64,000 bases of DNA from Adiantum capillus-veneris (taxonomy: Eukaryota > Streptophyta > Polypodiopsida > Polypodiales > Pteridaceae): positions 65,058,935 to 65,122,934 of the forward strand of contig CM043950.1 in assembly GCA_014529385.2 (NCBI GenBank), in the 5' to 3' direction. This document shows positions 10,391 to 23,028 of the stretch, in pieces. The notes under the pieces were generated by a model, which did no database searches, was not told the DNA's origin, and saw only the letters and a list, made by a program, of their open reading frames with translations. How positions within the stretch are numbered: position 1 is the stretch's first letter; every line of letters starts with the position of its first letter. A program made the translations under genes and the position numbers.

Positions 10391-10951
10391 TATGGCAAAT
10401 CCTGGCAGCAAGCATTGGGAAGCAGTGAAGCACATTCTTAGGTACCTCAAAGGTATGGTCGGTAGGTGTTTACGCTTTGAAAACAGTGATGCATCCATCG
10501 TGGGTTATGCGGATGCAGACTATGCGGGTTGTGTCGACAATAGGAGATCGACATTTGGCTATGTTTTCATATTTGCTGGAGCAGCAGTATCTTGGAGGTC
10601 ATGTCTTAAAGATTGTACGTCGTCTTCGACTACAGAAGCAGAGTACGTGCATTGTCATATGCAAGTAAAGAGGTTGTATGGTTATCTCGCTTGGTCAAAA
10701 ATATTGCCATTGATGAGACTCCAGTGATATATTGTGATAGTCAGAGTGCTCTTGCATTGGCAAGGAATCCTGTCTTTCACTCCAAATCGAAACACATTGA
10801 AGTCAGATATCATCTTGTGAGAGATTTCTTGGCCAAAAAGCTCATTGATTTGGTCAAGGTACACACTGACGACAATCTAGCAGATTCTTTGACAAAAGGC
10901 TTAGCTTTGGAGCGGTTTACACATTGTAGTGAGTTGATGGGTATAGGTTGA
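10391..10951 (+). pseudogene. Copia-2 RNase H
   Basis: Copia RNase H in two frames: NPGSKHWEAVKHILRYLKG and GYADADYAGCVDNRRSTFGY (catalytic D region), TTEAEYV (catalytic E), then after a frameshift IYCDSQSALALARNPVFHSK and SKHIEVRYHLVRDFL. It ends with the family-typical NLADSLTKGLALERF and a stop at 10951. Only the frameshift near 10640 breaks it. Confidence 0.85.
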
Positions 10952-11009
10952 ATCCACTAGATTTCTTCACGGTTGTAGATACCAAGTCACTTGGGCTGCG
11001 TTGGCCTTC

Positions 11010-11222
11010 AAGTGGGAGTTTGTTGGGATTCAGGCCAATTGTCGGACATCCCACTTACTACTAACCCATCTACTAACTTAACCATTATACACTAATTCTT
11101 TAATACAACAGAATAAGGAGCTACAACAAGATAATGTTTTTGTGCACTCCACCCAAAGCAGGTCTCTCTCTCTATCTCTGCTCTCACACTTGCACTCACA
11201 CACGCTTCTCGTGGCACCTTCA
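11010..11222 (+). repeat. Copia-2 polypurine tract and 3' LTR
   Basis: AAGTGGGAGTT at 11010-11020 is the usual copia polypurine tract. It is followed by TGTTGGGATTC, the canonical LTR start. The LTR seems to end at CA 11221-11222, just before Gypsy-1 sequence resumes, giving about 202 bp. A CT-rich patch lies at 11161-11180. No second copy is present to confirm the borders. Confidence 0.7.
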
Positions 11223-11670
11223 ATGAGTAGGGATCTTGGTTGACTTTTGCAACACCTTAAGCCCCTCAAGCACCTTGGTCATGGAGCACCTTATCACCTT
11301 AGTCATTAAGCATCTCAATCACCTTAGTCAGCAAGCATGACAAGCACCTTAGGCAGCAAGCACGACAAGCACCTCAAGCTTGGGCCGAGTTCCCACCTCA
11401 AGCACATCCCTAGCATAATTAAGGTCCTAGGTCTAAGGACTTTTAACACTAACCTTTGGAGGTCTTTAATGAATCTAACCCTAAGGCCTTTAAGCTCCAT
11501 TAGCTAGCATTGCTCTTTGACAGATCATCTTGACTTTGGCCTCGTGTTGAGATAGATCCATAAGCACATGTCTATATTCAATACCCTTGTTCCTGTTTAT
11601 TCTCCCATATTAAATGATCAATTTAAGATGAGAAAATCATTTCGGTTGGTTAGATATTAGATTTATGACA
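11223..11670 (-). repeat. Gypsy-1 3' LTR, inner part
   Basis: Begins ATGAGTAGGGATCTTGGTTG and aligns to 19283-19721 of the intact LTR to the shared end ATGACA. Both copies carry the imperfect AGCACCTTAG/AAGCACCTCA repeat run. This is the inner third of the LTR. Confidence 0.9.
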
Positions 11671-12110
11671 TTACCTCTTTCTTGGAATCATAGTCGTCCT
11701 CGACTATAAGGTAGAAGAGATAAAGCCTTAGACATTAGTCGATGTTTCTTAGCGGGTAGAGGATCCCTTTTTACCCTACGACATCATTCCAAGATGGATG
11801 ACTAATCCATTTGGGGCTTGGGAGACTTAGGTGCCACCGCGAGCATGTCTGCTCTTGAGTCCATTTCATTCCCCAAAGTAGAGTGACTAATTCTACTTGG
11901 TGTTTGAGAGACGTCGTCATCACAAACATGATTCTAAGCATGCATATTACTTAAATTTGTGCACAATAAAAAGTGAATTAGTCTTATAAGACAAAAACAT
12001 TGATCATTTAAAAGAAACATGTACATTTGCTTACTCTAACGTAGCATTGTAAGCATTGATAAGGCTCATACTATCCTTAATATGTACTCATTGCATCCAT
12101 TTAGCATCTT
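11671..12110 (-). other. Gypsy-1 polypurine tract and 3' untranslated region
   Basis: Immediately inside the LTR the minus strand reads CCAAGAAAGAGGTAA, a purine tract suited to prime plus-strand synthesis. The following 400 bp up to the chromodomain contain no supported gene. Confidence 0.7.
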
Positions 12111-12369
12111 CAAAAGGATAATTTTTTAACTTAATTATAAGATATTGTCGGATAATCTTACCATGTCATAGCACCTTGTCTTCATGTCGAAGGATAGCTT
12201 TGGGTTGTAGCACCTCTTCTTGATCTTCGATCTCTGGGGGGTCTTTAATAATTGGTTCTCTTGGTGGCTCTCCTTTGTAGGGCTTAAGTAGGCTCACATG
12301 AAAAGCATTGTGCATGAGACAATGGTTGGCCAACTTGAGTTGATAAGCCATGTCATTGATTGGCTTCAA
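12111..12369 (-). pseudogene. Gypsy-1 integrase tail with chromodomain
   Basis: The minus strand gives YQLKLANHCLMHNAFHVSLL, the classic end of a chromovirus integrase. EEVLQPKAILRHEDKVL follows, and in shifted frames YLIIKLKNYPFEDAKW resembles the chromodomain core (YLVKWKGYP-like, with W in the last helix). Chromodomains tether integration to particular chromatin marks. A frameshift and stops break the domain. Confidence 0.78.
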
Positions 12370-13470
12370 GATTTAAAAGGGACCATAGTATGCTACTTTT
12401 GGTGGCCCATAGGATTTTTGCCCATCGTTTGCCTTAATGGAGCCTTGGAAAACTTGACTAATACCCAAGCGTTAAGGCCCTTCTGTGCTTATCAACAGCA
12501 ACCTTTTACCTTTGTTGAGAGATGGATATAGCCTCCTTAATCTTTTGGAAAAATTCTTGTAGGTCACGACTATACTCATCAATACTGCAGATCTTCCCAT
12601 GTACTTTAAGTAACAAGGACATTTAGGTATTCCTTCTATGATCTCAAAAGGTGTCTTTCTTATAGTAGTATGGACAATATTATTGTACACATACTCTACA
12701 AGGGGTAAGTGCTTCTCCCATTGTGATCGTTGATCTACTTCTGTAACATAAGTCTTTAGTAGATTGAGAATCCTAAGATTTTCTATCTCACTTTGGCCAT
12801 CTGTTTGTGGGTAATAGGCCGAAGAAATTACTGGTCATTTGAGGATCTCTATCTAACACGATGGATGTTGGAAATCCATGGTGTTTGAAAATCTGAGATA
12901 TGAAGAGGGTTACCATTTTGTGTGCCTTAATAGTATTTTTGATAGGAATAAAGTGTGCCTACTTGCTAAACTTGTCGACTATTGTCCATATTCTTGTATT
13001 CTCATGGATAGACTTGGGTAATCCAAAGATAAAATCCATGGATATACTCTCCCATCGTGAATTAGGGATTGGCAATGGGTGGAGTAATCCAGGTTGCTTC
13101 CCTCTATCATACTTGGTCGTTTGGCATACCACACATTTTAAATCATACTCTTGTATGTCTACTTTCATGGTAGGCCAATAGAAGTACGTCCCTGCTCCTC
13201 AAAGAGTAGGTTGAATTTCTTTGTGCCCCGCATAGGGAGGAGCATGGGATTCGTACATGACTTTTTCACAAAGGGAGTGTGTAACACATAACCTATTTCC
13301 ATGTAGAAGATAACCATCTTGCAAGGTGAATGGTTCTTCTTTCTTCCCTAATGCAAGGGCTGACATTATATCTTTAAAGTCAAGGTCGGTAGCATACTCA
13401 TCTATCATAGAAGATAGATCATTGTGAGTTGCTATAGACACCGCATTGACTCTTGGTCATCGTGAAAGTG
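12370..13470 (-). pseudogene. Gypsy-1 integrase
   Basis: Integrase in fragments. The zinc-binding part (13199-13441) has MYESHAPPYAGHKE. It is followed by EYDLKCVVCQTTKYDRGKQP (the CxxC) and LPIPNSRWESISMDFIFGLP (the first catalytic D). The later part (12472-12690) has MYNNIVHTTIRKTPFEII from the C-terminal half. At least three frames are needed. The order on the minus strand is right for a gypsy pol gene. Confidence 0.8.
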
Positions 13471-14968
13471 CATCAGCCACTTGATTGTGCTACCAGCAAT
13501 GTAAGCAATATGAAAATAAAATTGCGAAAGAAAATTTTCCCACCTCATTTGTTTGTCGAAAAGCTTGGTTTGCGTCATGAAGTACTTGAGACTTTGGTGG
13601 TCCGTTCATAAAATAAATGGAGTCCCCAATAGATAGTGCTTCTATGTGTCTAGGGCATGTAGAACAACCAAAAGCTCTTTTTCATATATGTCCAAGACCC
13701 GCTCATCAGCATTGAGCCTTCGGTTCTCATATGCTATGGCATGCCCTTCTTGAAGCAAGACTGTTCCAAGGCAATCACCATAAGAATCACATTGGACCTC
13801 AAATGCCTTTGAGAGATCCGGAAGCATAAGGACTGGTTAGGAGGTAAGCTTCTCTTTGAGCTTGTCAAAAGCATTTTTCTCTTTGACAATCCATGAGTAC
13901 TTAACACTCTTCTTTGTTAAGTCATGTAATGGTCCTGCTATTTGAGAGAATTTTTCTATGAAGTGTCTATAGTATGCACACATACCAATAAATCGTCGTA
14001 GATCATGTAGATTCCTTGGATTAGGCCATGTTTTTATTACCTCCAACTTTGAGGGATCCATACTGATACCATCTTGAGAGATAATATGACCTAAGTATTG
14101 AATCTCTTGAAGGAAAAATTCACTCTTCTTTTGATTGATAAAAAGCTTGTTCTCCCTTAAAGCTTGAAAAATTACATGGAGATGTTGCTTGTGCTCCTCC
14201 AAAAACTTAGAGTAGATGATGATATCTAGTAAGCTTGCAGTGGAGTCTTTTTTTTTTTCATTAAACAATTGAATATGGCTGATGCATTATTCAAGCCAAA
14301 AGGCATGACTAGATATTCATAAAGGCCAAACGTTGTACAGAACACGGTCTTTATAATGTCTTCATTCACTATCCTTATTTGATGATAGCCACTTTTACAG
14401 TCAATCCTACTGAAGTAGGTAGAACCTTGTAGCTTATCAAACAGATCTTTGACTGGTGGTACTAGAAATCTGTTTTTAATAGTGATATGATTTAGCGCTC
14501 AATAGTCCACACACATGCGGTATGTACCATTTTTCTTTTACACTAAAAGGGCTGTAGAACAAAAGGGAGAGGAGCTAGGCCTCACTAGATTCCCTTTGTC
14601 TACCAATTCTTGTACTTGCCTCATGATCTCCTCTTATTGAGCTTGGGAAACTCGATAAGGAGGCTTGTTAGAGGCGGTGAGCTTCCTGGTAGGAGCTCAA
14701 TTCAATGATCGGCATCCCCTCGTTTTGGAGGTAAGTCATAGGGATATCATTTGATAAAAACATCTTGAAATCCATTTGGAAAATTAGACAAGTCTAATTC
14801 TTCTTGATTCCTACCATATTCATTTGATAAAACATTAGCACCTTTTATAGATTGTTTGACAAAAATCATGTACGCAGAAATGGAGCTTTTCATTGATTTG
14901 TCAAAAACTGGAGAATTGACAGGGAGCAGGGTACGACCAGGCTCATTAGAATCTATGTACCATGCCCC
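13471..14968 (-). pseudogene. Gypsy-1 RT and RNase H (native orientation)
   Basis: The reverse transcriptase reads RFLVPPVKDLFDK, FSRID...SGYHQIRIV (first catalytic D), FGLYEYLVMPFGL, then a damaged active site. Where YxDD-IIIYS is expected, the text is an A-rich stretch followed by LLDIIIYS, so one aspartate is lost. QYLGHIISQDGISMDPSK and FIGMCAYYRHFIEKFSQIAG follow. The RNase H part has FEVQCDSYGDCLGTVLLQ (catalytic D) and YEKELLVVLHALD. Bases 13693-14934 form one arm of a large inverted duplication. Confidence 0.88.
13693..14934. repeat. Inverted duplication, arm A
   Basis: This 1242-bp segment is repeated in reverse complement at 14957-16197 with very few differences. It covers the 5' part of RNase H, the RT, and the linker upstream of RT. 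Arm A is in the native orientation of Gypsy-1. Confidence 0.95.
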
Positions 14969-16197
14969 CTGTAAATTCTCCTGCTTTTGACAAATCAATG
15001 AAAAGCTCCATTTCTGCGTACATGATTTTTGTCAAACAATCTATAAAAGGTGCTAATGTTTTATCAAATGAATATGGTAGGAATCAAGAAGAATTAGACT
15101 TGTCTAATTTTCCAAATGGATTTCAAGATGTTTTTATCAAATGATATCCCTATGACTTACCTCCAAAACGAGGGGATGCCGATCATTGAATTGAGCTCCT
15201 ACCAGGAAGCTCACCGCCTCTAACAAGCCTCCTTATCGATTTTCCCAAGCTCAATAAGAGGAGATCATGAGGCAAGTACAAGAATTGGTAGACAAAGGGA
15301 ATCTGGTGAGGCCTAGCTCCTCTCCCTTTTGTTCTACAGCCCTTTTAGTGTAAAAGAAAAATGGTACATACCGCATGTGTGTGGACTATTGAGTGCTAAA
15401 TCATATCACTATTAAAAACAGATTTCTAGTACCACCAGTCAAAGATTTGTTTGATAAGCTACAAGGTTCTACCTACTTCAGTAGGATTGACCGTAAAAGT
15501 GGCTATCATCAAATAAGGATAGTGAATGAAGATATTTTAAAGACCGTGTTCTGTACAACGTTTGGCCTTTATGAATATCTAGTCATGCCTTTTGGCTTGA
15601 CTAATGCATCAGCCATATTCAATTGTTTAATGAAAAAAAAAAGACTCCACCGCAAGTTTACTAGATATCATCATCTACTCTAAGTTTTTGGAGGAGCACA
15701 AGCAACATCTCCATGTAATTTTTCAAGCTTTAAGGGAGAACAAGCTTTTTATCAATCAAAAGAAGAGTGAATTTTTCCTTCAAGAGATTCAATACTTAGG
15801 TCATATTATCTCTCAAGATGGTATCGGTATGGATCCCTCAAATTTGGAGGTAATAAAAACATGGCCTAATCCAAGGAATCTACATGATCTACGACGATTT
15901 ATTGGTATGTGTGCATACTATAGACACTTCATAGAAAAATTCTCTCAAATAGCAGGACCATTACATGACTTAACAAAGAAGAGTGTTAAGTACTCATGGA
16001 TTGTCAAAGAGAAAAATGCTTTTGACAAGCTCAAAGAGAAGCTTACCTCCTAACCAGTCCTTATGCTTCCGGATCTCTCAAAGGCATTTGAGGTCCAATG
16101 TGATTCTTATGGTGATTGCCTTGGAACAGTCTTGCTTCAAGAAGGGCATGCCATAGAATATGAGAACCAAAGGCTCAATGCTGATGAGCGGGTCTTG
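14957..16197. repeat. Inverted duplication, arm B
   Basis: Reverse-complement copy of arm A, separated from it by a 22-base spacer. Its plus-strand frames at 14962-15144, 15393-15683, 15688-16053 and 16063-16200 mirror the RT and RNase H frames of arm A. They share the same active-site lesion. A 29-bp direct repeat (starting GGTACGACCAGGCTC) sits at 14930-14958 and 16201-16229, bracketing the inserted copy. Confidence 0.95.
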
Positions 16198-16326
16198 CAT
16201 GGTACGACCAGGCTCATTAGAATCTATGTGCATGTTCTTTCCCTGTACTTGAAATACAACCTTCTTTCAGGGAACTTTACATTAACAGCCATACAGTCAA
16301 ACCATGGTGTCCCTAGGATGACATCT

Positions 16327-16662
16327 TCATTCATGCTTTAGAGGAGAGAGGAAATCCTCTTTGTCAACATAGCCTTGGACATGAAGCCTCAATTTCCCAA
16401 TTAAGTGAGTAACTATGGCTTCTTGTCCCTTGAAGGCTCCATCGGCTACAACAACATCTCCCATCTCATGAGCTTGAATGCCTAACTTGGTGGCCAACTT
16501 CGTGGATATGAAATTGTGAGTAGAACCAGGGTCAAACATGATGAAAACATCATGCTCCCTTACCTTTCCCCAAGAATATGAGAGAGGTGATCCTTTGCAA
16601 TGAGCACCCTCTTTTGGAGCTTCGATTCGGGAAGCTCTAGAAGTCTCATTGCGGGCATTCAT
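16327..16662 (-). pseudogene. Gypsy-1 aspartic protease
   Basis: The polyprotein-cutting retropepsin. The active-site region reads VFIMFDPGSTHNFIS; DPGST in place of DSGST is common in plant gypsy elements. KLATKLGIQAHEMG follows as in the family. The frame is open for 111 residues from 16662 to 16327 but now ends soon after, because the downstream RT was displaced by the inverted duplication at 16229. Confidence 0.85.
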
Positions 16663-17995
16663 TTTGGAGCAAGAACGATAGCCATGTCTTTGCTCCCCAC
16701 ACTTAAAGCAGTTGTGGTCCTCACGAAAAGCTTCTAGCTCTTCAGGAGAGAGCTTTTTTTTAACTTTGTAAACTCTCTTCTCCTTGGACCGATTATTGTT
16801 GTTGTTGTTGTTGTTGGAATTTCCTTGGGAAGAGTTTTGGGCATTGTTTTCCCCTTTGCATCATTTCGATCTTTGTTTTCCATGGGCTTGGCATTCCTTT
16901 TAGCACCTTGTTGGAAATCGATGCACGAAGCAACCATAGTGTGGTGGATTACTTTCGTGATACAACGCGGCCGCTGTTGGGAGTTGACACTTGGATATTT
17001 CTTCAGGTAATCCCGCACAAAATTGTTGCTTTTTCTCGGCAAAGTCTATCTTTTGAAAGAAAATACCCTTGAGATGTAAATCTTAAAACTTGTCCACATA
17101 TTTATGGATAGACTCATTGGAGAGCAACTTCAAAATCCACCATTCGGTGAGCACTTTGTCCTTTGCATTTCTTGCAAGGAATTTCTTCATGATGGATACT
17201 TGTAGAGTTTTCCATGTCTTTGGGGCTTCGCCGTTGCCAAGAACGCTAGCCCACTATTGACGAGCAAATTTTTGGGAGTGCATAGCTACATGCTGTAGCA
17301 TGGAGGACTCTGTAAAGCCCTCGTCTCCCCAAAGGCCGCGTTGAAGTGTTGGATGAAGGCCAATACTTTGTCAGTAGCACCAAAGGTGCCATCACAGGTG
17401 AGAAAAGACATACTCTTTCCTCCCTCTTTGAACTTATTGATCTTTTGGGACCTTCTCCAAGCAGGGTAGGATATGGGATGTCCTCTCCTCTTGTATCCTC
17501 TAGGATAATAGTTGTTGCTTTCATCAGAAGAGGAGGAAGGTGAAGAAGAAGGAGAAGAGGGTGACCCCTTTCTTGCCTTTTTCTTCCTTTGTTTCCTCTC
17601 TTCCCTTTCGGAGTGACAAGGAGAAGGACTATGGGTTGGCCGTCTCCTCTTGGGAGGAGTTGGCAATCATCTAGACTGCCGTTTTTGTAGAGCCACTTCT
17701 TCATAGGAACTTAGTGATTTACTTCTTTCTCGTTCTTTGGACTCCTCCTCTTTTATGGGAGACAGTCTTCTTCTAGGAGTCTCCAAGAGGCCTCCTAAGC
17801 CTTCTCTCCTCTTGGAGAGGAAGGGAAATCCCATAAGCACAAGTTGTTGAGTAACTTCAGCTTGCAAAGCAGGGTTGCCCATAGCTTATTGCAACCTAGT
17901 AATAAGATAATTAACAAACATGGGGGCATCATCAGGGGATGTGCAAAATCAAAGTTTTCAATATTCATTCTACTCTCTTGGTTATTGTCAGCCAT
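16663..17995 (-). pseudogene. Gypsy-1 gag
   Basis: Capsid/nucleocapsid region. The probable start is MADNNQESRMNIENFDFAHP at 17995. A basic Arg/Lys/Ser-rich stretch lies at 17286-17882, and a CCHC zinc knuckle (CFKCGEQRHGYRSC) is near 16695-16720. At least four frames are needed, so the gene is heavily shifted. The knuckle lies immediately upstream of the protease as expected. Confidence 0.78.
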
Positions 17996-18398
17996 GCTAC
18001 TTAAACTTATGTATAAATTACTATGTGCTTTGGTACCCTCAAAAACCTTAGTCGCTACTCTTCTTTACCTTTGAAAATTAGTTCTCAAGCATCCATACTC
18101 ATGTTTTAGAGACTGTTGATTGTAAAGAATAGTAGAGAGGGTCTAACATTTCTCGGTTGATTATGGTTCCTGTTGATCTTGCTAGTAGCTCAATAATGGT
18201 TAAGCCAAAGGCAAGCCCCGAGACTCCATTATTAAGACTATAGTTCCCAATGGTGTACCTTGAACTATCCTTTTCAACCAAGATAATAGATACCTATCCC
18301 ACTTACCCTATTGCAATAAACAGGTCCAACCTTTCATGGAAAACTTAAGGACCTCTTTACTTAAGCAAGAAAAGAGAAACCAATAGCTTTGATACCAA
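17996..18398 (-). other. Gypsy-1 leader and primer-binding site
   Basis: Untranslated leader between the 5' LTR and gag. At 18385-18397 the minus strand reads TGGTATCAAAGCT, one base off the usual plant initiator tRNA-Met primer site. It sits one base inside the LTR end. No gene is seen in the rest. Confidence 0.85.
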
Positions 18399-19721
<1,323 letters not shown>

Positions 19722-21373
19722 ATCACCATATGAATAACTTATTAAGTGGGAGTTGGTCCCCCACCTCCTGAGTACTCACATAGGCATGGTCGTTATCATG
19801 GTCAATATTAACTTTAATGTGATAATATCCCTGCAAGCCATCAATATATAATGGTAAACACCCAACAAAATATATCATTGATAATAATGGTTCCTATTTC
19901 CAAAAGCATACTTGATGTTAAATTATAAACAACATAACGAAAACAGATAAATAATTTTCAATAAGTCTCATTTTGCCGTACCGAACAACTTCAAAGTCTT
20001 CAATGATGCAAACAACATCATCAGCATGTAAAGGCCCTCTCCAAAATTGTGGATCTATAACACAATTGTGTAACTCATGTGAAATAGTTGATTATTATAA
20101 ACAAAATGGTTAAATACTATAGACAAATGTTGGTGGCTGCATGTGCATCCATGTCATTGTAGAGTGGTAAGCCATCTCAACCAAACAAAGGCAAATAGAA
20201 TAAGATATTCAAAATATCTTAAAAACAAACTTATATTCTTCAAAAAATGGTAAAGTGACATGATTAGCCACTAAACTTACCATAAACTTCTTGACACAAC
20301 ACAACCCTTCCAAATTTCCATTGTTTTATTTTGATGTGCAAGCGGTAAACTCATGAATATTTCAAAAGGAAAATAGAGAGTTAAAAGGGCTAGGGCCACA
20401 CTTATTTACCGAAAATGAATCTCATTTACTGAAAAGAAATTTTTGATAAAAGTTAGTAAGAGAGGGAGAGAGAGTCATGTTTGCTATTTTAAACTATCAT
20501 TGTCCGCGTCCTAGCCACTCAAAGCTAGGTGGTGCCCCATGTTCACTCATTGTGATGAGCTCGGCATGCACGGTCCTGGCGTTGAGGCCGTCGGGGTTCG
20601 TTTTGCGCTTTTCACCTTCACGACCTCGAGCCCTCAAAGTGTTAGGTCCTAAAGCTCACATTGACTCACAATGCAAGCCCACACTTGATGAAGTAATACC
20701 CTTTTCGAGATGGGGTGCTTTTAGAGTATAATTGTGGATGGAAGATAAAGTGCAAAATCCATCAACTTTTCCACATCATTTTTTTCCACAACATCATGAC
20801 CCCCTTCATGAATCTTGAGAAGGACAAAAAGGAGCACATTCTCTCCCAAATCCACCTATAATGCCACAATGAAGGAGGGTTTCAAAACTGTCCCTAACCG
20901 ATGGATTAAGGATAAGATGAAAGCATGTGTGTCCCACCATTGCAGCAGTGTCATCTAGGTGATTAAAAAATGTGGGAGGAAGTCTTGGTATATGGGACCA
21001 AGACACCTAGGATGTTGAGGTCACTAGTTTCTATGTCAATCCAAAGATGTTCACAACAAAAGGAAGTTTCCTACAAAGTGGATATCCAAAGTGGGCATGA
21101 TCAAATCCTCTAGCTATAACCGCAAAACAAAATTATGTCCATTGATGGTGTCAAAATATTCTTGTGGTGATTGAAAATTTCACATATGTGACGACACTCA
21201 CTATGCCATCTTCCTTCTCTATGCACAAAGCAAATGATCTACATAGTGTACAAATTGTAGGTTGATGAAGACTAGGCTCTTCATGCTTTCTTCATTTTTC
21301 AAAGCCATTAAGGGTAGATTGATGTGTGTATCCTGACAATAATGATTAATTATGCACAGAAGCATTTAAAAGT
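19722..21373. other. Region between Gypsy-1 and the CACTA element
   Basis: It starts with the right target duplication ATCAC. Short frames exist at 20477-20731 (plus) and 20806-21006 (minus), but neither matches a family I recognise and neither has supporting context. A GC-richer patch is at 20560-20640. I call no gene here. Confidence 0.55.
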
Positions 21374-21620
21374 CACTACAACACTAAATGAAGATATCAA
21401 CGCGCCTATATCGACGGCCATGCCTTTCCACGCGTATATCGACGACATTAGCGGGCGTCGCTATACGCGTTGCTATATGCGTCACAATGTGCGTCGATAT
21501 ACGCATGGAAAGGCTTTATTTGCCACGCGTATAGTGGCGCATATATCAACGCCAAAAAAATTGGGGGAAAAAAGTGAAACCCGCGCATAGGGGCGATTTT
21601 CGCCTGCTCGTGTCTTGGAC
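21374..21620. repeat. CACTA left terminal and subterminal repeats
   Basis: CACTACAACA is followed by ATATCGACG, GGCGTCGCTATACGCG, TGCTATATGCGTC, GTGCGTCGATATACGC and ACGCGTATAGTGGCGC. These are repeated variants of one roughly 10-bp word in both orientations, as expected for transposase-binding subterminal repeats. Confidence 0.85.
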
Positions 21621-21667
21621 AAAACCTGCTGCACAGGTATTATGTCCATCTCCACCCTCCCCAACCC

Positions 21668-21676
21668 CTCTCTCTT

Positions 21677-21722
<46 letters not shown>

Positions 21723-21759
21723 TACCTCTACCTCAACATTGTGTTTGTGTGTGTGTGTA

Positions 21760-21805
<46 letters not shown>

Positions 21806-21855
21806 GTGTAGGAAATAGAGAGAGAGAGAGAGAGAGCGGTGTGTGTGTGTGTGTA

Positions 21856-21899
<44 letters not shown>

Positions 21900-21947
21900 G
21901 TGTGTGTAGGAAAGAGAGAGAAAAAGATAAATGTGTGTGTGTGTGTA

Positions 21948-21983
<36 letters not shown>

Positions 21984-22386
21984 AATGTATGCTTAGGAGA
22001 TTAAAACTAAAGGGAAAAAAATTAAAGAGAGAAATGAAATGAAATGTTATATTAACGTCTTCGAAAGGCCAAAGTGACCTATGAGACATGAGACAAGAAA
22101 GTTACAATGTGATGGATCTGATACAAAGTCAGAGTAAGAAGATGACAAAATAAAATATTATGGAATCCTAAACTACTGGGTGTGGACTAAACGGCTAAAC
22201 GAGCTAGTTGGGATAGGTAGATCTCCTCCATGGTCAGTACTCTGACCGGACGTTGTGCATGTCGAGCCAAAGTGACCTAGCTAGATCCTTTGATGCAGCC
22301 TCTGTCGATGTTGTGTAGTCCTCCACAGTCATGGGCGTCTAGATCTCCCTAGATCAGTCGCTCGTTCGATCATTAGAGAGATAGGG

Positions 22387-22427
<41 letters not shown>

Positions 22428-22473
22428 AGTAGAGAGAGTGAGAGATAGGAAATAGAGAGATAGAGAAAGAGAG

Positions 22474-22537
<64 letters not shown>

Positions 22538-22628
22538 GGAAGTGGAGCTCCAGGAGTTATGGCAGAGAAATAGGAAAATAGAGAAATAGAGAGAGATAGG
22601 AAAATAGAGAAAGAGAGATAGCGAGAGC

Positions 22629-22677
<49 letters not shown>

Positions 22678-22745
22678 CGAGATCGAGAGAGAAAGAGAGA
22701 TAGCGAGAGCGAGATCGAGAGAGAAAGAACGAGAGATAGGGTACG
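21668..22745. repeat. Cluster of CT/AG/TG/AT microsatellites
   Basis: Dense short tandem repeats fill much of this stretch: CT at 21668-21718, AG at 21765-21802 and 21866-21896, TG near 21840-21853, AG near 21954-21980, 22393-22425 and 22505-22532, AT at 22475-22504, and AG at 22636-22673. It lies in the CACTA 5' region before the transposase. No gene is supported. Bases 22020-22370 are non-repetitive and also hold no recognised gene. Confidence 0.9.
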
Positions 22746-22968
22746 TAGACAGAGAAGAAACTATGGAACTAAAAGAGGCAAAGGGGTTTTTCCTGCTACA
22801 TGCATTGCCATGTACACATGGGAGTGCACGTAAGTGTCTACCCATATAGGATTTGACCAATAAAGACGAGAGTTTGACCCGGTGGTCCGGATCTCCGTAC
22901 ACCTCTGGACCGAGGTGTACGGAGATTGGGCAAGACTAGAGAATGCGAGATAGTTTACATTGTGAGGA

Positions 22969-22969
<1 letters not shown>

Positions 22970-23003
<34 letters not shown>
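22970..23003. repeat. (AT)n microsatellite upstream of the transposase start
   Basis: About sixteen AT units end 26 bp before the transposase ATG at 23029. Confidence 0.93.
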
Positions 23004-23007
<4 letters not shown>

Positions 23008-23028
23008 CAACATTCATAATCATTGTAG

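Larger units (their letters stand above)
6047..11222 (+). mobile_element. Copia-2: Ty1/copia element inside Gypsy-1 LTR
   Basis: A plus-strand copia element of a different family from Copia-1. It has a long leader (6047-7069), gag with CCHC knuckle, protease, integrase, RT, RNase H, a polypurine tract (11010-11020) and a 3' LTR-like end starting TGTTGGGATTC at 11021. No 5' LTR copy of 11021-11222 and no tRNA-Met primer site are visible upstream of gag, so the 5' end looks truncated. Gypsy-1 LTR resumes at 11223. About 105 bp of host LTR are missing at the junctions. Confidence 0.85.

Noticed and set aside
14962-16341. Separate plus-strand gypsy element
   Set aside because: It has no LTRs or ends of its own and is a reverse-complement copy of 13693-14934, so it is an inverted duplication.
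20477-20731. Small plus-strand gene
   Set aside because: No recognised domain, no splice or promoter context, and the composition is like its surroundings.
22050-22120. LINE 3' end fragment
   Set aside because: Words near 22060-22090 resemble 36185-36215 (GACCTATG context), but the match is too short and gapped to call.
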